Source of the DNA: Streptomyces sp. Sge12
GTDB taxonomy: Bacteria > Actinomycetota > Actinomycetes > Streptomycetales > Streptomycetaceae
DNA length: 64,000 nt
Assembly (NCBI RefSeq): GCF_002080455.1
Contig: NZ_CP020555.1
Span: 2,356,001 to 2,420,000 of the forward strand
Direction of reading: 5' to 3'
Of this stretch, positions 10,448-19,344 are shown piece after piece (within the stretch, counting starts at the first letter, position 1; each line of letters begins with the position of its first letter). The notes below the pieces were generated by a model that saw only the letters and a list, made by a program, of their open reading frames with translations, was not told the DNA's origin and ran no database searches. The translations under genes and the position numbers were made by a program.

Positions 10448-12028
10448 TCAGGCGGCGGGCGGGCTGGCCTTGAGGGCGAGCCACAGCTCCATGCGGACGT
10501 CCGGGTCCTCCAGGGAGCGGCCGAGGATCTCCTCGACCCGCTTCATCCGGTAGCGCAGGGTGTGCCGGTGCACGCCGAGGTCGGCGGCGGCCGCGTCCCA
10601 CTGCCCGTGCCGGGAGAGCCAGGCCTGGAGCGAGGCCACCAGGTCGCCGCGCCCGGTCGCGTCGTGCTCCCGCAGCGCGCGCAGGGTGCCGTCCGCGAAG
10701 GCCCGTACGGCGTCGTCGGCCAGCAGCGGCAGCACCGAGCCCGCCGCCATCTCCTCGTGCTCCACCATCGGCCGCCCCCGGCGCCGGGCCACGGCCAGGG
10801 CCTGGTCGGCCTGCTTGAGAGCCGCCGCCACGGCGGCCGGTCCGGCCGGCGCGGACAGGCCGACCACCAGTTCGTCCGGCTCGGGTCCCGCCGCGTCCCG
10901 GCCGCGGCGCGCCTCCAGCGCCTCCGCATGGTCCACGCACGCCTGGACGGCCGAGCCCCCGTCGGAGGCGAGGATCACGAGCCGGCCCGCCTCCGGGACG
11001 ACCAGCAGGGTCTCCCCGGTGCGGGCGGCCGCCGACTCCACGGTGTCGGAGAGCAGTGCGAGCCCTTCCGGCTGCGCGGTCCCGGCCAGCGCCGGCTCGG
11101 CCACGATCAGCCGGAACGGCGCCTCCAGCAGGGCCCCGTACAGGTCCCCGGCCACGGACCGCGCATGGTCCGCCTCGCCCGCCAGCAGCATCCGCAGCAC
11201 CGCCGCCCCCAGTCGGGACTCGGCGTCGTGCAGGGAGCGCGAGCGCTCGGTGGTGAGGGTGAGCAGCGCGACCGCGGAGTGGACGGCGTACCGCTCGGCC
11301 GTGCCCAGCGGGGCCGCGGTACCGACGGCGAGCGCGCCGCGCGCCCGTCGGCCGGTGCCCAGGGACTGGAGTTCGACGCGGTCCTCGGACCCGCCGACCA
11401 CGGCGCTCGCGGGCGCCGGGCGCTCCCGCAGCCGTTCCACGTCGGGGGTGAGCCGGGCGGCGCGGCGCGCGGCCCAGTCGGGGGCGGCCGCGACGACGGC
11501 GCCCGAGGTGTCGTAGAGGGCGGCCCAGCCGTGTACGTGCGCCGCCAGTTTGGCGAGCAGCTCGGCGGGGCCGTCGACGGAGAGCGCGGCGCGCGTCAGC
11601 TCGCGCTGCGCCTCGAAGCCTGCGGTGACGGCCCGGTACTGGTCGGCCGCGAGGGCGGCGGAGACGGCCTTGCTGATCGCCAGGAAGGGGGTCCGCCGCG
11701 GGACCTCCAGCAGCGGCATGTCCTCGGCACGGGCGGCCTCCACCAGCGCCTCGGGGATCTCCTCGTAGTTGACGCCGATCGCGAAGCCGATGCCGACGAC
11801 GCCGGCCGCGGCGAGGCGGCGCACGTAGGCCCGCATCTCGTCGGGGTCCCCGGCGTCCAGCTTCATCGCGGTGATCAGGAGCAGCTCCCCGCCCTCCATG
11901 TACGGGACCGGGTCGGCGAGCTCGCTGACGTGGGCCCAGCGCACCGGGGTCTCGAGGCGTCCCTCCCCCGCCCGGACGCTGAGCTTGAGCGCCGAGTGCT
12001 GGACGAGTGAGGCGAGGGTGAGCGGCAT
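10448..12028 (-). CDS. PucR-family transcriptional regulator
   Basis: The 526-residue protein has the PucR N-terminal domain (about residues 5-130, including LADPVPYMEGGELLLIT) and a C-terminal helix-turn-helix of the CdaR/PucR type (about 460-520, with AAADLGVHRHTLRYRMKRVE). The Ala-rich middle is a GGDEF-like CdaR fold. PucR-family proteins are usually ligand-responsive activators of nitrogen-compound catabolism (purines, GABA, proline). It lies immediately upstream of the aldehyde dehydrogenase, on the same strand and 210 bases away, and near gabT, which points to control of GABA use. The start is ATG 12028. Confidence 0.9.
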   Translation of the reverse strand: MPLTLASLVQHSALKLSVRAGEGRLETPVRWAHVSELADPVPYMEGGELLLITAMKLDAGDPDEMRAYVRRLAAAGVVGIGFAIGVNYEEIPEALVEAARAEDMPLLEVPRRTPFLAISKAVSAALAADQYRAVTAGFEAQRELTRAALSVDGPAELLAKLAAHVHGWAALYDTSGAVVAAAPDWAARRAARLTPDVERLRERPAPASAVVGGSEDRVELQSLGTGRRARGALAVGTAAPLGTAERYAVHSAVALLTLTTERSRSLHDAESRLGAAVLRMLLAGEADHARSVAGDLYGALLEAPFRLIVAEPALAGTAQPEGLALLSDTVESAAARTGETLLVVPEAGRLVILASDGGSAVQACVDHAEALEARRGRDAAGPEPDELVVGLSAPAGPAAVAAALKQADQALAVARRRGRPMVEHEEMAAGSVLPLLADDAVRAFADGTLRALREHDATGRGDLVASLQAWLSRHGQWDAAAADLGVHRHTLRYRMKRVEEILGRSLEDPDVRMELWLALKASPPAA

Positions 12029-12192
12029 CGGTTACCAGTGGCCTTAGCGGGAGGGGGCGGCGGAGCGGGGACCGGCAGGGGCGGCAGGGGCGGCAGATAT
12101 GGAGGAGGGGCCGGGAGACCGCCGGGGGTTTTCGCCGTGTCGTACGAACGACTCCCCTCGATTCTGCCACCCCGTACGGGTCGGGGTGCGGG

Positions 12193-14298
12193 TCAGGACG
12201 TTCCGGCCAGGCGGACCAGCAGCGGCGCCGCCCGCTCCCCGCGCACCGAGGTCAGCGACAGCACCGCGTGGCCCGGCGGCACCGCGTGCGCGAGGTCCGA
12301 GGCGGACCACCGCTCCCGCTCCACCTGCCGCACGGTCACCGCGTCCGTGGTGACCGCCTTGCCGGTGACGAGCTTGCGGAAGGAATGCATCAGCCGGGTC
12401 AGCGGCTGGTCGGCGAAGACCGTGCGGTGGGTGACGTCCCGCGTCTCCACCCATTCGGTGCCCCAGGCCTCGGCGAACCGCTTGCCGTCCCAGGTGGTGA
12501 CCCCGGAGAAGGCCATCCGACAGCCGACCGCCCCGAGCAGCGGCGTGCGCAGCTCCTCGGGTACGTCGTCCAGTGTGCGCAGCGTGAGCAGGACGCCCGC
12601 GTGCGCCGAGCGCAGCCGCTGCACGCCGCGCACGGTTCCGGCGGTCAGGGTGTGCGAGGCGTCGTCGAGGGCGAGGAAGGCGAACAGGGAACGGTCGGTG
12701 CGGGCGGCCGCGGCGGCGTTGAACTGGGCGAGCAGCAGCCGGGCCAGCATCCGGGAGGCGTCGGCGTGCCCGCGCTCGGGCAGGTCGACGCGGACGCGGA
12801 TCGGGTGCTCCAGGGCGCGCAGCGAGAACGGCCGGCCCTGGCCGGTGGTGTCGAAGAAACCGGCGAAGGCGGGCCGGTCCAGCAGCGCCACCCGGTCGGC
12901 GAGGGCGGGGCCGGGGTCCGCGGGGGCGCCGTGCTGGCGGGCCCGGGCGTCGAGCTCGCGCAGCATCGCGTGCTGCCCGGCGAGGTCGCGGCGCAGGGCG
13001 TCGAGGGCGGTGGGGATCCCGTCGAGCAGCTCGCGCAGCTCGGGCACGGCCGGGAAACGCTCGTGGGCCGCCCGGAACGGCCCGAGGAGCTGGGCGAGGG
13101 CGGTCGCGGCGCGGCGTACGTCGATGCCGGGGACGTCCCCGACGAAGGCCTCGGCGAGCAGGGTGGCGGCCTCGTCGGGGTCGGTGGCGCCGCCGTAGAG
13201 GTCGAGGTCGTAGACGGAGGCGGTGTCGCCGACCCGGACCACCACGTCGAAGGCGGCGTCCGGCCCGAGCTGGGCGCCGGCCGCCCCGACGGCGACGACG
13301 GCGGCCTGGCCGGCGAGTGCCTGGAGCGAGAGGGACTCGACGACGGGCCGCACCAGCTGCCGGGTCTTGCCGGTGCCGGAGGGCCCGACGGCGAGCAGGG
13401 AGGTGCCGAGCACGTCGGGGTCGAGGGCGAGGGCGGTGCCGCGGCGGGAGTACGGATTGCGCGGGCCGTCCTCGACGGTGCCGAGCAGCACCTGCCGGGC
13501 CAGCAGATCGTGCCGGGCGGCCCGCACGGGCAGGTCCCGCGCCCCGGACGGGTGCGCGCAGGCGCCGGCGCCCTGGGCGCGCACGGCATCGGCGAAGGCG
13601 CGCATGCGGGACGGGTCGACGCGCACGGAATCCCACGCCCGCCGGATCCGGGCGTAGTCCACGTCGTTCATCCGCCCGCCCCCGGCCTCCACCTCCAGCC
13701 TCTCGGCCACCTCGGCAAGCCCAACCCCCCGCAACTCCGGCCACCGCACAGGATCGCCCTCCCCACCCGCCTCGGGACCGGCGGGGTTGGCGGTGTGCAC
13801 GGGCTGCACCACCCGCAGGGGCCGGCTGCTGAGCAGCCGGCGGCCCAGTTCGGGCCAGCGGCCCAGGCGTCCGAAGCCAATGATCAGGACGATGGCGACC
13901 ACTGCGTACCAGACGTACGAGGCCACGACGGAAGGGAGCGTTCCGGCCCAGGAGTCCGGCGTGAACATATAGAGGGGCCAGAGCCAGAAGCCGCCGAGGT
14001 AGCCGTTCCACAGCAGCGACCACAGCAGGAGCCCCGCCAGAAGGGAGATCAGGGCGCCGCTGATCAGCTGGCGGGTGGGGGTCTCCTCGGGTTCTTCGGC
14101 GGCGCGCGGCACGTGCCCGTACGTCCATACGCCCGGCCCGTCCGAGGAGCGGGGGAAGCGCAGCCAGTCCCCCAGCGTCGGGCCGGCGGTCGGGGCGTGC
14201 GACGGCTTCGGGGGCAGGCCCGGGGGCGGCGGGCCGGCCGGTCTCGGGACGCGGTCCGAGCGGGTTGCCCGTCCGTCGTGCGTGCCGTCGGTGTCCAT
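12193..14298 (-). CDS. Membrane-anchored P-loop ATPase (TraD/FtsK-like), function unknown
   Basis: The 701-residue protein starts at ATG 14298 with a Pro-rich cytoplasmic leader of about 60 residues. Two hydrophobic segments (about 68-90 and 105-130) follow, then a cytoplasmic ATPase. The Walker A motif GPSGTGKTRQL and a downstream Walker-B-like hydrophobic strand ending in acidic residues (LFAFLALDDASH) are visible. The overall plan resembles type IV coupling or FtsK-like ATPases that pump macromolecules. No transfer origin or conjugation genes are nearby and the gene has ordinary host codon use, so it appears to be a chromosomal Streptomyces gene of unknown role rather than a plasmid remnant. 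It is divergent from gabT across a 252-base gap. Confidence 0.7.
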   Translation of the reverse strand: MDTDGTHDGRATRSDRVPRPAGPPPPGLPPKPSHAPTAGPTLGDWLRFPRSSDGPGVWTYGHVPRAAEEPEETPTRQLISGALISLLAGLLLWSLLWNGYLGGFWLWPLYMFTPDSWAGTLPSVVASYVWYAVVAIVLIIGFGRLGRWPELGRRLLSSRPLRVVQPVHTANPAGPEAGGEGDPVRWPELRGVGLAEVAERLEVEAGGGRMNDVDYARIRRAWDSVRVDPSRMRAFADAVRAQGAGACAHPSGARDLPVRAARHDLLARQVLLGTVEDGPRNPYSRRGTALALDPDVLGTSLLAVGPSGTGKTRQLVRPVVESLSLQALAGQAAVVAVGAAGAQLGPDAAFDVVVRVGDTASVYDLDLYGGATDPDEAATLLAEAFVGDVPGIDVRRAATALAQLLGPFRAAHERFPAVPELRELLDGIPTALDALRRDLAGQHAMLRELDARARQHGAPADPGPALADRVALLDRPAFAGFFDTTGQGRPFSLRALEHPIRVRVDLPERGHADASRMLARLLLAQFNAAAAARTDRSLFAFLALDDASHTLTAGTVRGVQRLRSAHAGVLLTLRTLDDVPEELRTPLLGAVGCRMAFSGVTTWDGKRFAEAWGTEWVETRDVTHRTVFADQPLTRLMHSFRKLVTGKAVTTDAVTVRQVERERWSASDLAHAVPPGHAVLSLTSVRGERAAPLLVRLAGTS

Positions 14299-14496
14299 GA
14301 AACCCCTGCCCCCTGCCCGTGCGTGCGCTGCGTCGCTCAATGTAGTTGCCCGGCGTCGGCCGTGGGCCCGTACCCGCGCTCCGATTCGACGTGCCGTCCG
14401 CAGGACGCCCGCTCGGGTCCTTCCTATGGCCGTCGCGGACAAGGACACGCGGTGATCACTACCGAACGGAGCATGCAGGACCCCCGCTCCCGGGCC

Positions 14497-14520
14497 TAGC
14501 CTGCGGACAAAGAGACAAGT
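14497..14520 (+). promoter_or_regulatory. gabT promoter region with GGACAAA motif
   Basis: TAGCCT at 14497 resembles a -10 hexamer. It overlaps GCGGACAAAGAGACAAG, which contains the same GGACAAA found twice upstream of the aldehyde dehydrogenase (10312-10358). The gabT ATG is 31-40 bases further on. This is a weak call based on motif recurrence. Confidence 0.35.
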
Positions 14521-14550
14521 GCGTCCGAAAACACCCCCCAGGAGCCCCCT

Positions 14551-15897
14551 ATGACCGCTGTTCCGCAGGAGCGCAAGATCGTCACCGCGATCCCCGGCCC
14601 CAAGTCGCAGGAGCTGCAGGCCCGCCGCCTCCAGACCGTGGCCGGTGGCGTGGGCTCCGTGCTGCCCGTCTTCACGGCCCGCGCGGGCGGCGGCATCATC
14701 GAGGACGTCGACGGCAACCGCCTGATCGACTTCGGCTCCGGCATCGCCGTGACCTCGGTCGGCGCGTCCGCCGAGGCCGTCGTGCGCCGCGCCTCCGCGC
14801 AGCTCGCCGACTTCACCCACACCTGTTTCATGGTCACCCCGTACGAGGGCTATGTAGAGGTCTGCGAGGCCCTCGCCGAGCTGACCCCGGGCACCCACGC
14901 CAAGAAGTCGGCCCTGTTCAACTCCGGCGCCGAGGCCGTCGAGAACGCCGTCAAGATCGCCCGTTCGTACACCAAGCGCCAGGCCGTCGTCGTCTTCGAC
15001 CACGGCTACCACGGCCGTACGAACCTCACCATGGCGCTGACCGCGAAGAACATGCCGTACAAGCAGGGCTTCGGTCCGTTCGCCCCCGAGGTCTACCGCG
15101 TCCCGGTCGCCTACGGCTACCGCTGGCCCACGGGTGCCGAGAACTGCGGTCCCGAGGCCGCCGCCCAGGCGATCGACGAGATCACCAAGCAGATCGGCGC
15201 CGACAACGTCGCCGCGATCATCATCGAGCCGGTCCTCGGCGAGGGCGGCTTCATCGAGCCGGCCAAGGGCTTCCTGCCGGCGATCGTGAAGTTCGCCAAC
15301 GACAACGGCATCGTCTTCGTCGCCGACGAGATCCAGTCCGGCTTCTGCCGCACCGGCCAGTGGTTCGCGTGCGAGGACGAGGGCATCGTCCCGGACCTGA
15401 TCACCACCGCCAAGGGCATCGCGGGCGGTCTGCCGCTCGCCGCCGTGACCGGCCGCGCCGAGATCATGGACGCCGCGCACGCGGGTGGCCTGGGTGGCAC
15501 CTACGGCGGTAACCCGGTGGCCTGCGCCGGTGCGCTCGGCTCCATCGAGACCATGAAGGAGCTCGACCTCAACGCCGCGGCGAAGAAGATCGAGTCCATC
15601 ATGAAGGCCCGCCTGACGGCCATGCAGGAGAAGTACGACATCATCGGCGACATCCGCGGCCGCGGCGCCATGATCGCGATCGAGCTGGTCAAGGACCCGG
15701 TGTCCAAGACCCCGTTCCCGGAGGCGGCCGGCGCGCTCGCCAAGGCCTGCCACGCCGAGGGCCTGCTCGTCCTCACCTGTGGCACCTACGGCAACGTGCT
15801 CCGCTTCCTGCCGCCGATCGTCATCGGCGAGGACCTGCTGAACGAGGGCATGGACCTCATCGAGGCCGCGTTCGCGGCCATCGGCACGGCCATCTGA
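14551..15897 (+). CDS. gabT: 4-aminobutyrate:2-oxoglutarate aminotransferase GabT
   Basis: GabT is a PLP-dependent class III aminotransferase that converts GABA and 2-oxoglutarate to succinate semialdehyde and glutamate. The 448-residue protein carries the PLP-binding Asp (FVADEIQSG, Asp 259) and Schiff-base lysine (TTAKGIAGGLP, Lys 288), with NSGAEAVENAVK and HGYHGRT in the cofactor cradle. The start ATG 14551 has GGAG about 9 bases upstream. Together with the aldehyde dehydrogenase at 8792 and the polyamine genes at 19-26 and 36-41 kb it would finish putrescine degradation to succinate. It is monocistronic, divergent from the membrane ATPase gene. Confidence 0.95.
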   Translation: MTAVPQERKIVTAIPGPKSQELQARRLQTVAGGVGSVLPVFTARAGGGIIEDVDGNRLIDFGSGIAVTSVGASAEAVVRRASAQLADFTHTCFMVTPYEGYVEVCEALAELTPGTHAKKSALFNSGAEAVENAVKIARSYTKRQAVVVFDHGYHGRTNLTMALTAKNMPYKQGFGPFAPEVYRVPVAYGYRWPTGAENCGPEAAAQAIDEITKQIGADNVAAIIIEPVLGEGGFIEPAKGFLPAIVKFANDNGIVFVADEIQSGFCRTGQWFACEDEGIVPDLITTAKGIAGGLPLAAVTGRAEIMDAAHAGGLGGTYGGNPVACAGALGSIETMKELDLNAAAKKIESIMKARLTAMQEKYDIIGDIRGRGAMIAIELVKDPVSKTPFPEAAGALAKACHAEGLLVLTCGTYGNVLRFLPPIVIGEDLLNEGMDLIEAAFAAIGTAI

Positions 15898-16039
15898 TCG
15901 AACGGCTAGAACGTGCGCACGCCGCGACCGGCTCATACCGGCGGTAACGGGCGGACGCTGTGAAGAAGCTGTGGGGGGCCGATGGCGGGAGCGCGATCCT
16001 GCTGTCGGTCCCCCTTTCGCTGCCGTACGGTTTCTGCAG

Positions 16040-16846
16040 ATGAGTGAGACACCCCGCTCCAGGGAAACCGGGGGCGACACCAGTACTGGGCTTCCCCAGC
16101 ACCGTACTGGGCATGCGTTCGCGCACACTCCTCACCGATCGGACAGCCGTTCGCCCCAAACCCCCCGGGGCGCCCGGCAACCCGATCCGGGCGGCCGTCC
16201 CGGAACCATCCCCCCTGTTCCGGGACGGCCGGCCACTCCTCTTCTGATCGCCGCGGTCTGCGGCATCCTCTTCTCCCTGGTCACGTGGCAGGTGCTGGTC
16301 CACGGCCCGCTGCTGGCCCCGGACCACGCGCTGAGCCGCGCCCTGGTGCGCGCGCTCCCGGACTCGGTCACCGAGCGCCTCTCCGACCTCGGCAACATCC
16401 CGGTCGCCGTACCCGTTCTCGTGCTGGCCATGGCCTACGCCGCCCGGCGCGGGCGGCTGCTCGCCGCCGGGGCGGCGGGCCTGGCCATGGCCCTGGTGCC
16501 GGCCCTGGTCATCCCCTTCAAGGAGTGGACCGGCCGGCCCGGACCGCTGGAGCCCTGGGCCGCCGGCTACTTCCCCTCGGGCCACACGGCCACCGCGGCC
16601 GTCGCCTATCTCGGCGCGGCCCTGCTCGTGCGCCCGTACACCCGCCGGGCATGGCCGACGGCCGTCGCCCTGGTGCTCACGGGGGCGACGGCCGTCGGGC
16701 TGATCCTGCGGGGGTGGCACTGGCCGCTGGACGTGCTGGCCAGCCTGCTGCTCTGCACTCCCCTGCTGCTCGGCGTGGCGTGGGCGGACCGGGTCGGCCG
16801 GATCCGCGGCGCCGACCCGGTCCAGCCGGGTCAGCCGCCGAAGTAG
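16040..16846 (+). CDS. PAP2-family phosphatase (membrane)
   Basis: This is a type-2 phosphatidic acid phosphatase family protein of 268 residues with about five hydrophobic segments after a Pro/Ser-rich cytoplasmic leader. The phosphatase signature is present as KEWTGRPG, PSGHTA and RGWHWPLD, supplying the conserved Lys/Arg, Ser-Gly-His and Arg/His/Asp catalytic set. It probably dephosphorylates a lipid phosphate such as phosphatidate or undecaprenyl pyrophosphate; the sequence does not decide which. The ATG at 16040 (MSETPRSR) is preferred over the upstream frame. Its 3' end overlaps the convergent chitinase gene by 16 bases. Confidence 0.88.
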   Translation: MSETPRSRETGGDTSTGLPQHRTGHAFAHTPHRSDSRSPQTPRGARQPDPGGRPGTIPPVPGRPATPLLIAAVCGILFSLVTWQVLVHGPLLAPDHALSRALVRALPDSVTERLSDLGNIPVAVPVLVLAMAYAARRGRLLAAGAAGLAMALVPALVIPFKEWTGRPGPLEPWAAGYFPSGHTATAAVAYLGAALLVRPYTRRAWPTAVALVLTGATAVGLILRGWHWPLDVLASLLLCTPLLLGVAWADRVGRIRGADPVQPGQPPK

Positions 16847-18639
16847 GCGTCGAAGTTCCGGCTGAACTCCCAGCCGCCGAAGCGGTCCCAGTTGATCGAC
16901 CAGGTCATCAGGCCGCGCAGCCCCGGCCAGGTGCCGTGGGTCTGGTAGGTCCCGCAGTCGGTCTTCTTCGTCAGGCAGTTCAGCGCCTTGTTCACCTCCG
17001 CGGGCGAGGTGTGCCCGTTGCCCGCGTTGGTCGTGGCCGGCAGGCCGATGGCGACCTGGTCCGGGCGCAGGGCCGGGAAGACCCGGGCGGTGTTCCCGGC
17101 GACCGGGAAGCCGGTGAGCAGCATGTCGGTCATGGCGATGTGGAAGTCGGCGCCGCCCATGGAGTGGTACTGGTTGTCGAGGCCCATGATCGAGCCCGAG
17201 TTGTAGTCCTGGACGTGGAGCAGCGTGAGGTCGTCGCGCAGGGCGTGGATCACCGGGAGGTACGCGCCGGCGCGCGGGTCCTGTCCGCCCCAGGGGCCGG
17301 AGCCGTAGTACTGGTGGCCCAGCTGTACGAAGAAGGTCTCCGGGGCCATGGTCAGCACGAAGTCCGGGCCGTACCGGGCCTTCAGGGTCTTCACGGCCGC
17401 GATCAGATTGACCACGACCGGTGTGGTGGGAGCGCGGAAGTCGGTGTCCCCGGTGGCCAGGGACAGCGAGTGGCCCTCGAAGTCGATGTCCAGGCCGTCG
17501 AGACCGTACTCGTCGATGATGCTGCTGACGGAGGAGACGAAGGTGTCCCGGGCGGCCGTGCTCGCGAGCTGGACCTGGCCGTTCTGGCCGCCGATCGAGA
17601 TCAGCACCTTCTTGCCGGCCGCCTGCTTGGCCTTGATGGCCGCCTTGAACTCCGCCGGGGATTCGACGTTCGGGCATTCCGCGACCGGGCAGAGCCGGAA
17701 GCGGATGTCGCCCGAGGTCACCGAAGTGGGTTCACCGAAGGCGAGGTTGATGACGTCCCAGGAGGCGGGGACGTCTGCCATCCGGACGTAGCCGGAGCCG
17801 TTGGCGAAGCTCGCGTGCAGGTAGCCGACGAGTGCGTGCGCGGGCAGGCCGCCGCCGCCCCCGCCACCGCCACCGCCGGGCGTGGTCGCGGAGACGGGCG
17901 CGCTCTGCGGGGACGCGCCCGCGGCGTTCACCGCGCTGACCCGGAAGGTGTAGGTGGTGGCCGCGGTGAGGCCGGTCACGGCCGCCGAGGCGGAGGTGAC
18001 GCTCACGGGCGCGGCGCCGTCGCGGTGGACGGTGTACGAGGTGGCGTCCGGGACCGCCGACCAGGTCAGCGCGACGGAGGTCGGGGAGGTGGCGGAGGCG
18101 GCCAGGCCAGTGGGGGCGGCCGGGGGCCGGGGCTGTCCGGGACCGCCTGGGTCCGGGCCGATCAGGCTGAGGTCGTCGGTGACGTGGGCGGGCTGGCCGT
18201 ACCAGCCGTGGGTGTAGACCGTCACCGAGGTCGTGGACGGGCCGGTGCGGAAGGTGGTCGCCAGCTGCTTCCAGGCGCCCGGTGTCTGCGTCCAGGTCGA
18301 TACGTCGGTGGTGCCAGTGCCGCTCGCGCCGAGGTAGACGTAGGCACCCTGCACCCAGGCGGTGAGCGTGTACGCCGAGTCGGGCTTGACGGTGACGGTC
18401 TGGGAGCAGCGGGCGTTGTCCTGGCCGGCCGGGGTGGCCCGCAGGGCGGAACCTCCGCCGTGGACGGGCGTGGTGACGATGGCTCCGCTGCCGCCCGAGC
18501 AGCTCCAGCCGTCGAGTCCGGCCTCGAAGCCGCCGTTGCGCACGAGGTCGGCGTCGGCCGCCGCGGCGGGCGGGCCCGCGGCGAGGAAGCCGGCCACCGC
18601 GAGGGCGGCGGCCGTGAGGAAGGGGAGGGCTCTGCGCAC
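16831..18639 (-). CDS. Secreted GH18 chitinase with carbohydrate-binding and FnIII modules
   Basis: This exported enzyme hydrolyses chitin for growth on N-acetylglucosamine polymers. Domains in order: Sec signal peptide (1 to about 28, ending AAAADA); a CBM of the CBM4/9/16 type (about 30-160); a fibronectin type III domain (about 174-254); a ten-glycine linker; and a GH18 catalytic domain (267-602). The catalytic motif DGLDIDFE places the acid/base at Glu 388, with SIGGQNG and MTWSINWD also visible. The start is GTG 18639 with GGAGG 8 bases upstream. A dre operator sits in the spacer of a consensus-like promoter, so it is expected to be controlled by DasR and induced by amino sugars. Confidence 0.95.
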   Translation of the reverse strand: MRRALPFLTAAALAVAGFLAAGPPAAAADADLVRNGGFEAGLDGWSCSGGSGAIVTTPVHGGGSALRATPAGQDNARCSQTVTVKPDSAYTLTAWVQGAYVYLGASGTGTTDVSTWTQTPGAWKQLATTFRTGPSTTSVTVYTHGWYGQPAHVTDDLSLIGPDPGGPGQPRPPAAPTGLAASATSPTSVALTWSAVPDATSYTVHRDGAAPVSVTSASAAVTGLTAATTYTFRVSAVNAAGASPQSAPVSATTPGGGGGGGGGGLPAHALVGYLHASFANGSGYVRMADVPASWDVINLAFGEPTSVTSGDIRFRLCPVAECPNVESPAEFKAAIKAKQAAGKKVLISIGGQNGQVQLASTAARDTFVSSVSSIIDEYGLDGLDIDFEGHSLSLATGDTDFRAPTTPVVVNLIAAVKTLKARYGPDFVLTMAPETFFVQLGHQYYGSGPWGGQDPRAGAYLPVIHALRDDLTLLHVQDYNSGSIMGLDNQYHSMGGADFHIAMTDMLLTGFPVAGNTARVFPALRPDQVAIGLPATTNAGNGHTSPAEVNKALNCLTKKTDCGTYQTHGTWPGLRGLMTWSINWDRFGGWEFSRNFDAYFGG

Positions 18640-18684
18640 AACTGCCTCCGGTACATGGGGGGATGGAGGGGGTCAGCGGCGCCC

Positions 18685-18713
18685 AAGATGGTCCAGACCA
18701 ATACCCTTGTCAA
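18685..18713 (-). promoter_or_regulatory. Chitinase promoter with DasR operator (dre) in the spacer
   Basis: Minus-strand TTGACA (18713-18708), a 17-base spacer and CATCTT (18690-18685) form a promoter 45 bases before the GTG. The spacer and -10 region contain TGGTCTGGACCA (18689-18700), a perfect match to the core TGGTC(T)NGACCA operator of the GlcNAc repressor DasR and of known Streptomyces chitinase promoters. Binding would block RNA polymerase. The -35 box overlaps the stop codon of the upstream gene. Confidence 0.9.
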
Positions 18714-19171
18714 GACTTCCGGCCTCCATGCGTCAGCACACATGCGGCCGCCTCGTGCATCGCGAGCTCCAGCACGGCCGGGTCGGTGAGCGTCCCCTCG
18801 CCGTCCGGGAGCACCAGCCAGCGCACTCCGCCGGTCGCCCGGCCCGGGTACGGGACCACGATCCAGGTCCCGCGCCCGGCACCCCGTACGCCCGTGCCGA
18901 GCCACCGCGAGGCCGTGCCCGCGGGCACGAAGAAGCCCAGCCGGGAGTCACCGAAGTCGGCGAGCACCGGGCCGGGCCGGCCGATCAGGCGCAGTACGTC
19001 GAGGGTGGGCCGCCCCAGCTCCCCGGGCAGGATCAGCACGTCCCAGCGCCGGCCGGCGGGCAGCAGGGCGACCCCGAGGGGGTTGCGCTCCCACTCCCAC
19101 CGGCAGGCCCCCGGATCCGGCGCCACCGATACCAGCCAGTCCACTGCCGTCTTGGCCCCCGGGATCGTCAT
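18710..19171 (-). CDS. Small conserved protein of unknown function
   Basis: The 153-residue product begins MTIPGAKTAVDW (ATG 19171) and is soluble, with no signal or membrane helix. Short blocks such as NPLGVALLPAG, WDVLILPGELG, LGFFVPAGTASRW and RWLVLPDGEG recall the compact primase-polymerase-like proteins common in Streptomyces, but no catalytic carboxylate set is evident, so I leave the function open. Its stop codon overlaps the -35 box of the chitinase promoter. A short palindrome (19193-19211) lies just upstream of the start. Confidence 0.75.
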   Translation of the reverse strand: MTIPGAKTAVDWLVSVAPDPGACRWEWERNPLGVALLPAGRRWDVLILPGELGRPTLDVLRLIGRPGPVLADFGDSRLGFFVPAGTASRWLGTGVRGAGRGTWIVVPYPGRATGGVRWLVLPDGEGTLTDPAVLELAMHEAAACVLTHGGRKS

Positions 19172-19192
19172 CGCCCGGCCTCCGTTCCCTGT

Positions 19193-19211
19193 AGGTGAGG
19201 GGTTCTCACCT
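19193..19211. promoter_or_regulatory. 7-bp palindrome upstream of the small unknown gene
   Basis: AGGTGAG (19193-19199), a 5-base spacer and CTCACCT (19205-19211) form a perfect palindrome 22-40 bases upstream of the ATG at 19171, in a position suited to an operator. No regulator is linked. Confidence 0.4.
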
Positions 19212-19344
19212 GGAGAGAGCGGGGCCGGGCGGGGGTATGACGCGGGTTTCGTTACTCCATGGTAGTGAATCGGGTCACACGGTGGCGGGTGGTCCGCGCC
19301 GGGCGCGCGCGGCGCACGGCCGACAGCCCGCGACGGGGGGCGGA

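Noticed and set aside
12193..14298. Integrated plasmid transfer gene
   Set aside because: No replication, integrase, spread or attachment-site features are nearby and codon use matches the host; kept as a resident ATPase.
17855..17880. Poly-glycine repeat in the chitinase gene as a repeat element
   Set aside because: It is an in-frame ten-glycine linker between the FnIII and GH18 domains, usual for secreted modular enzymes.
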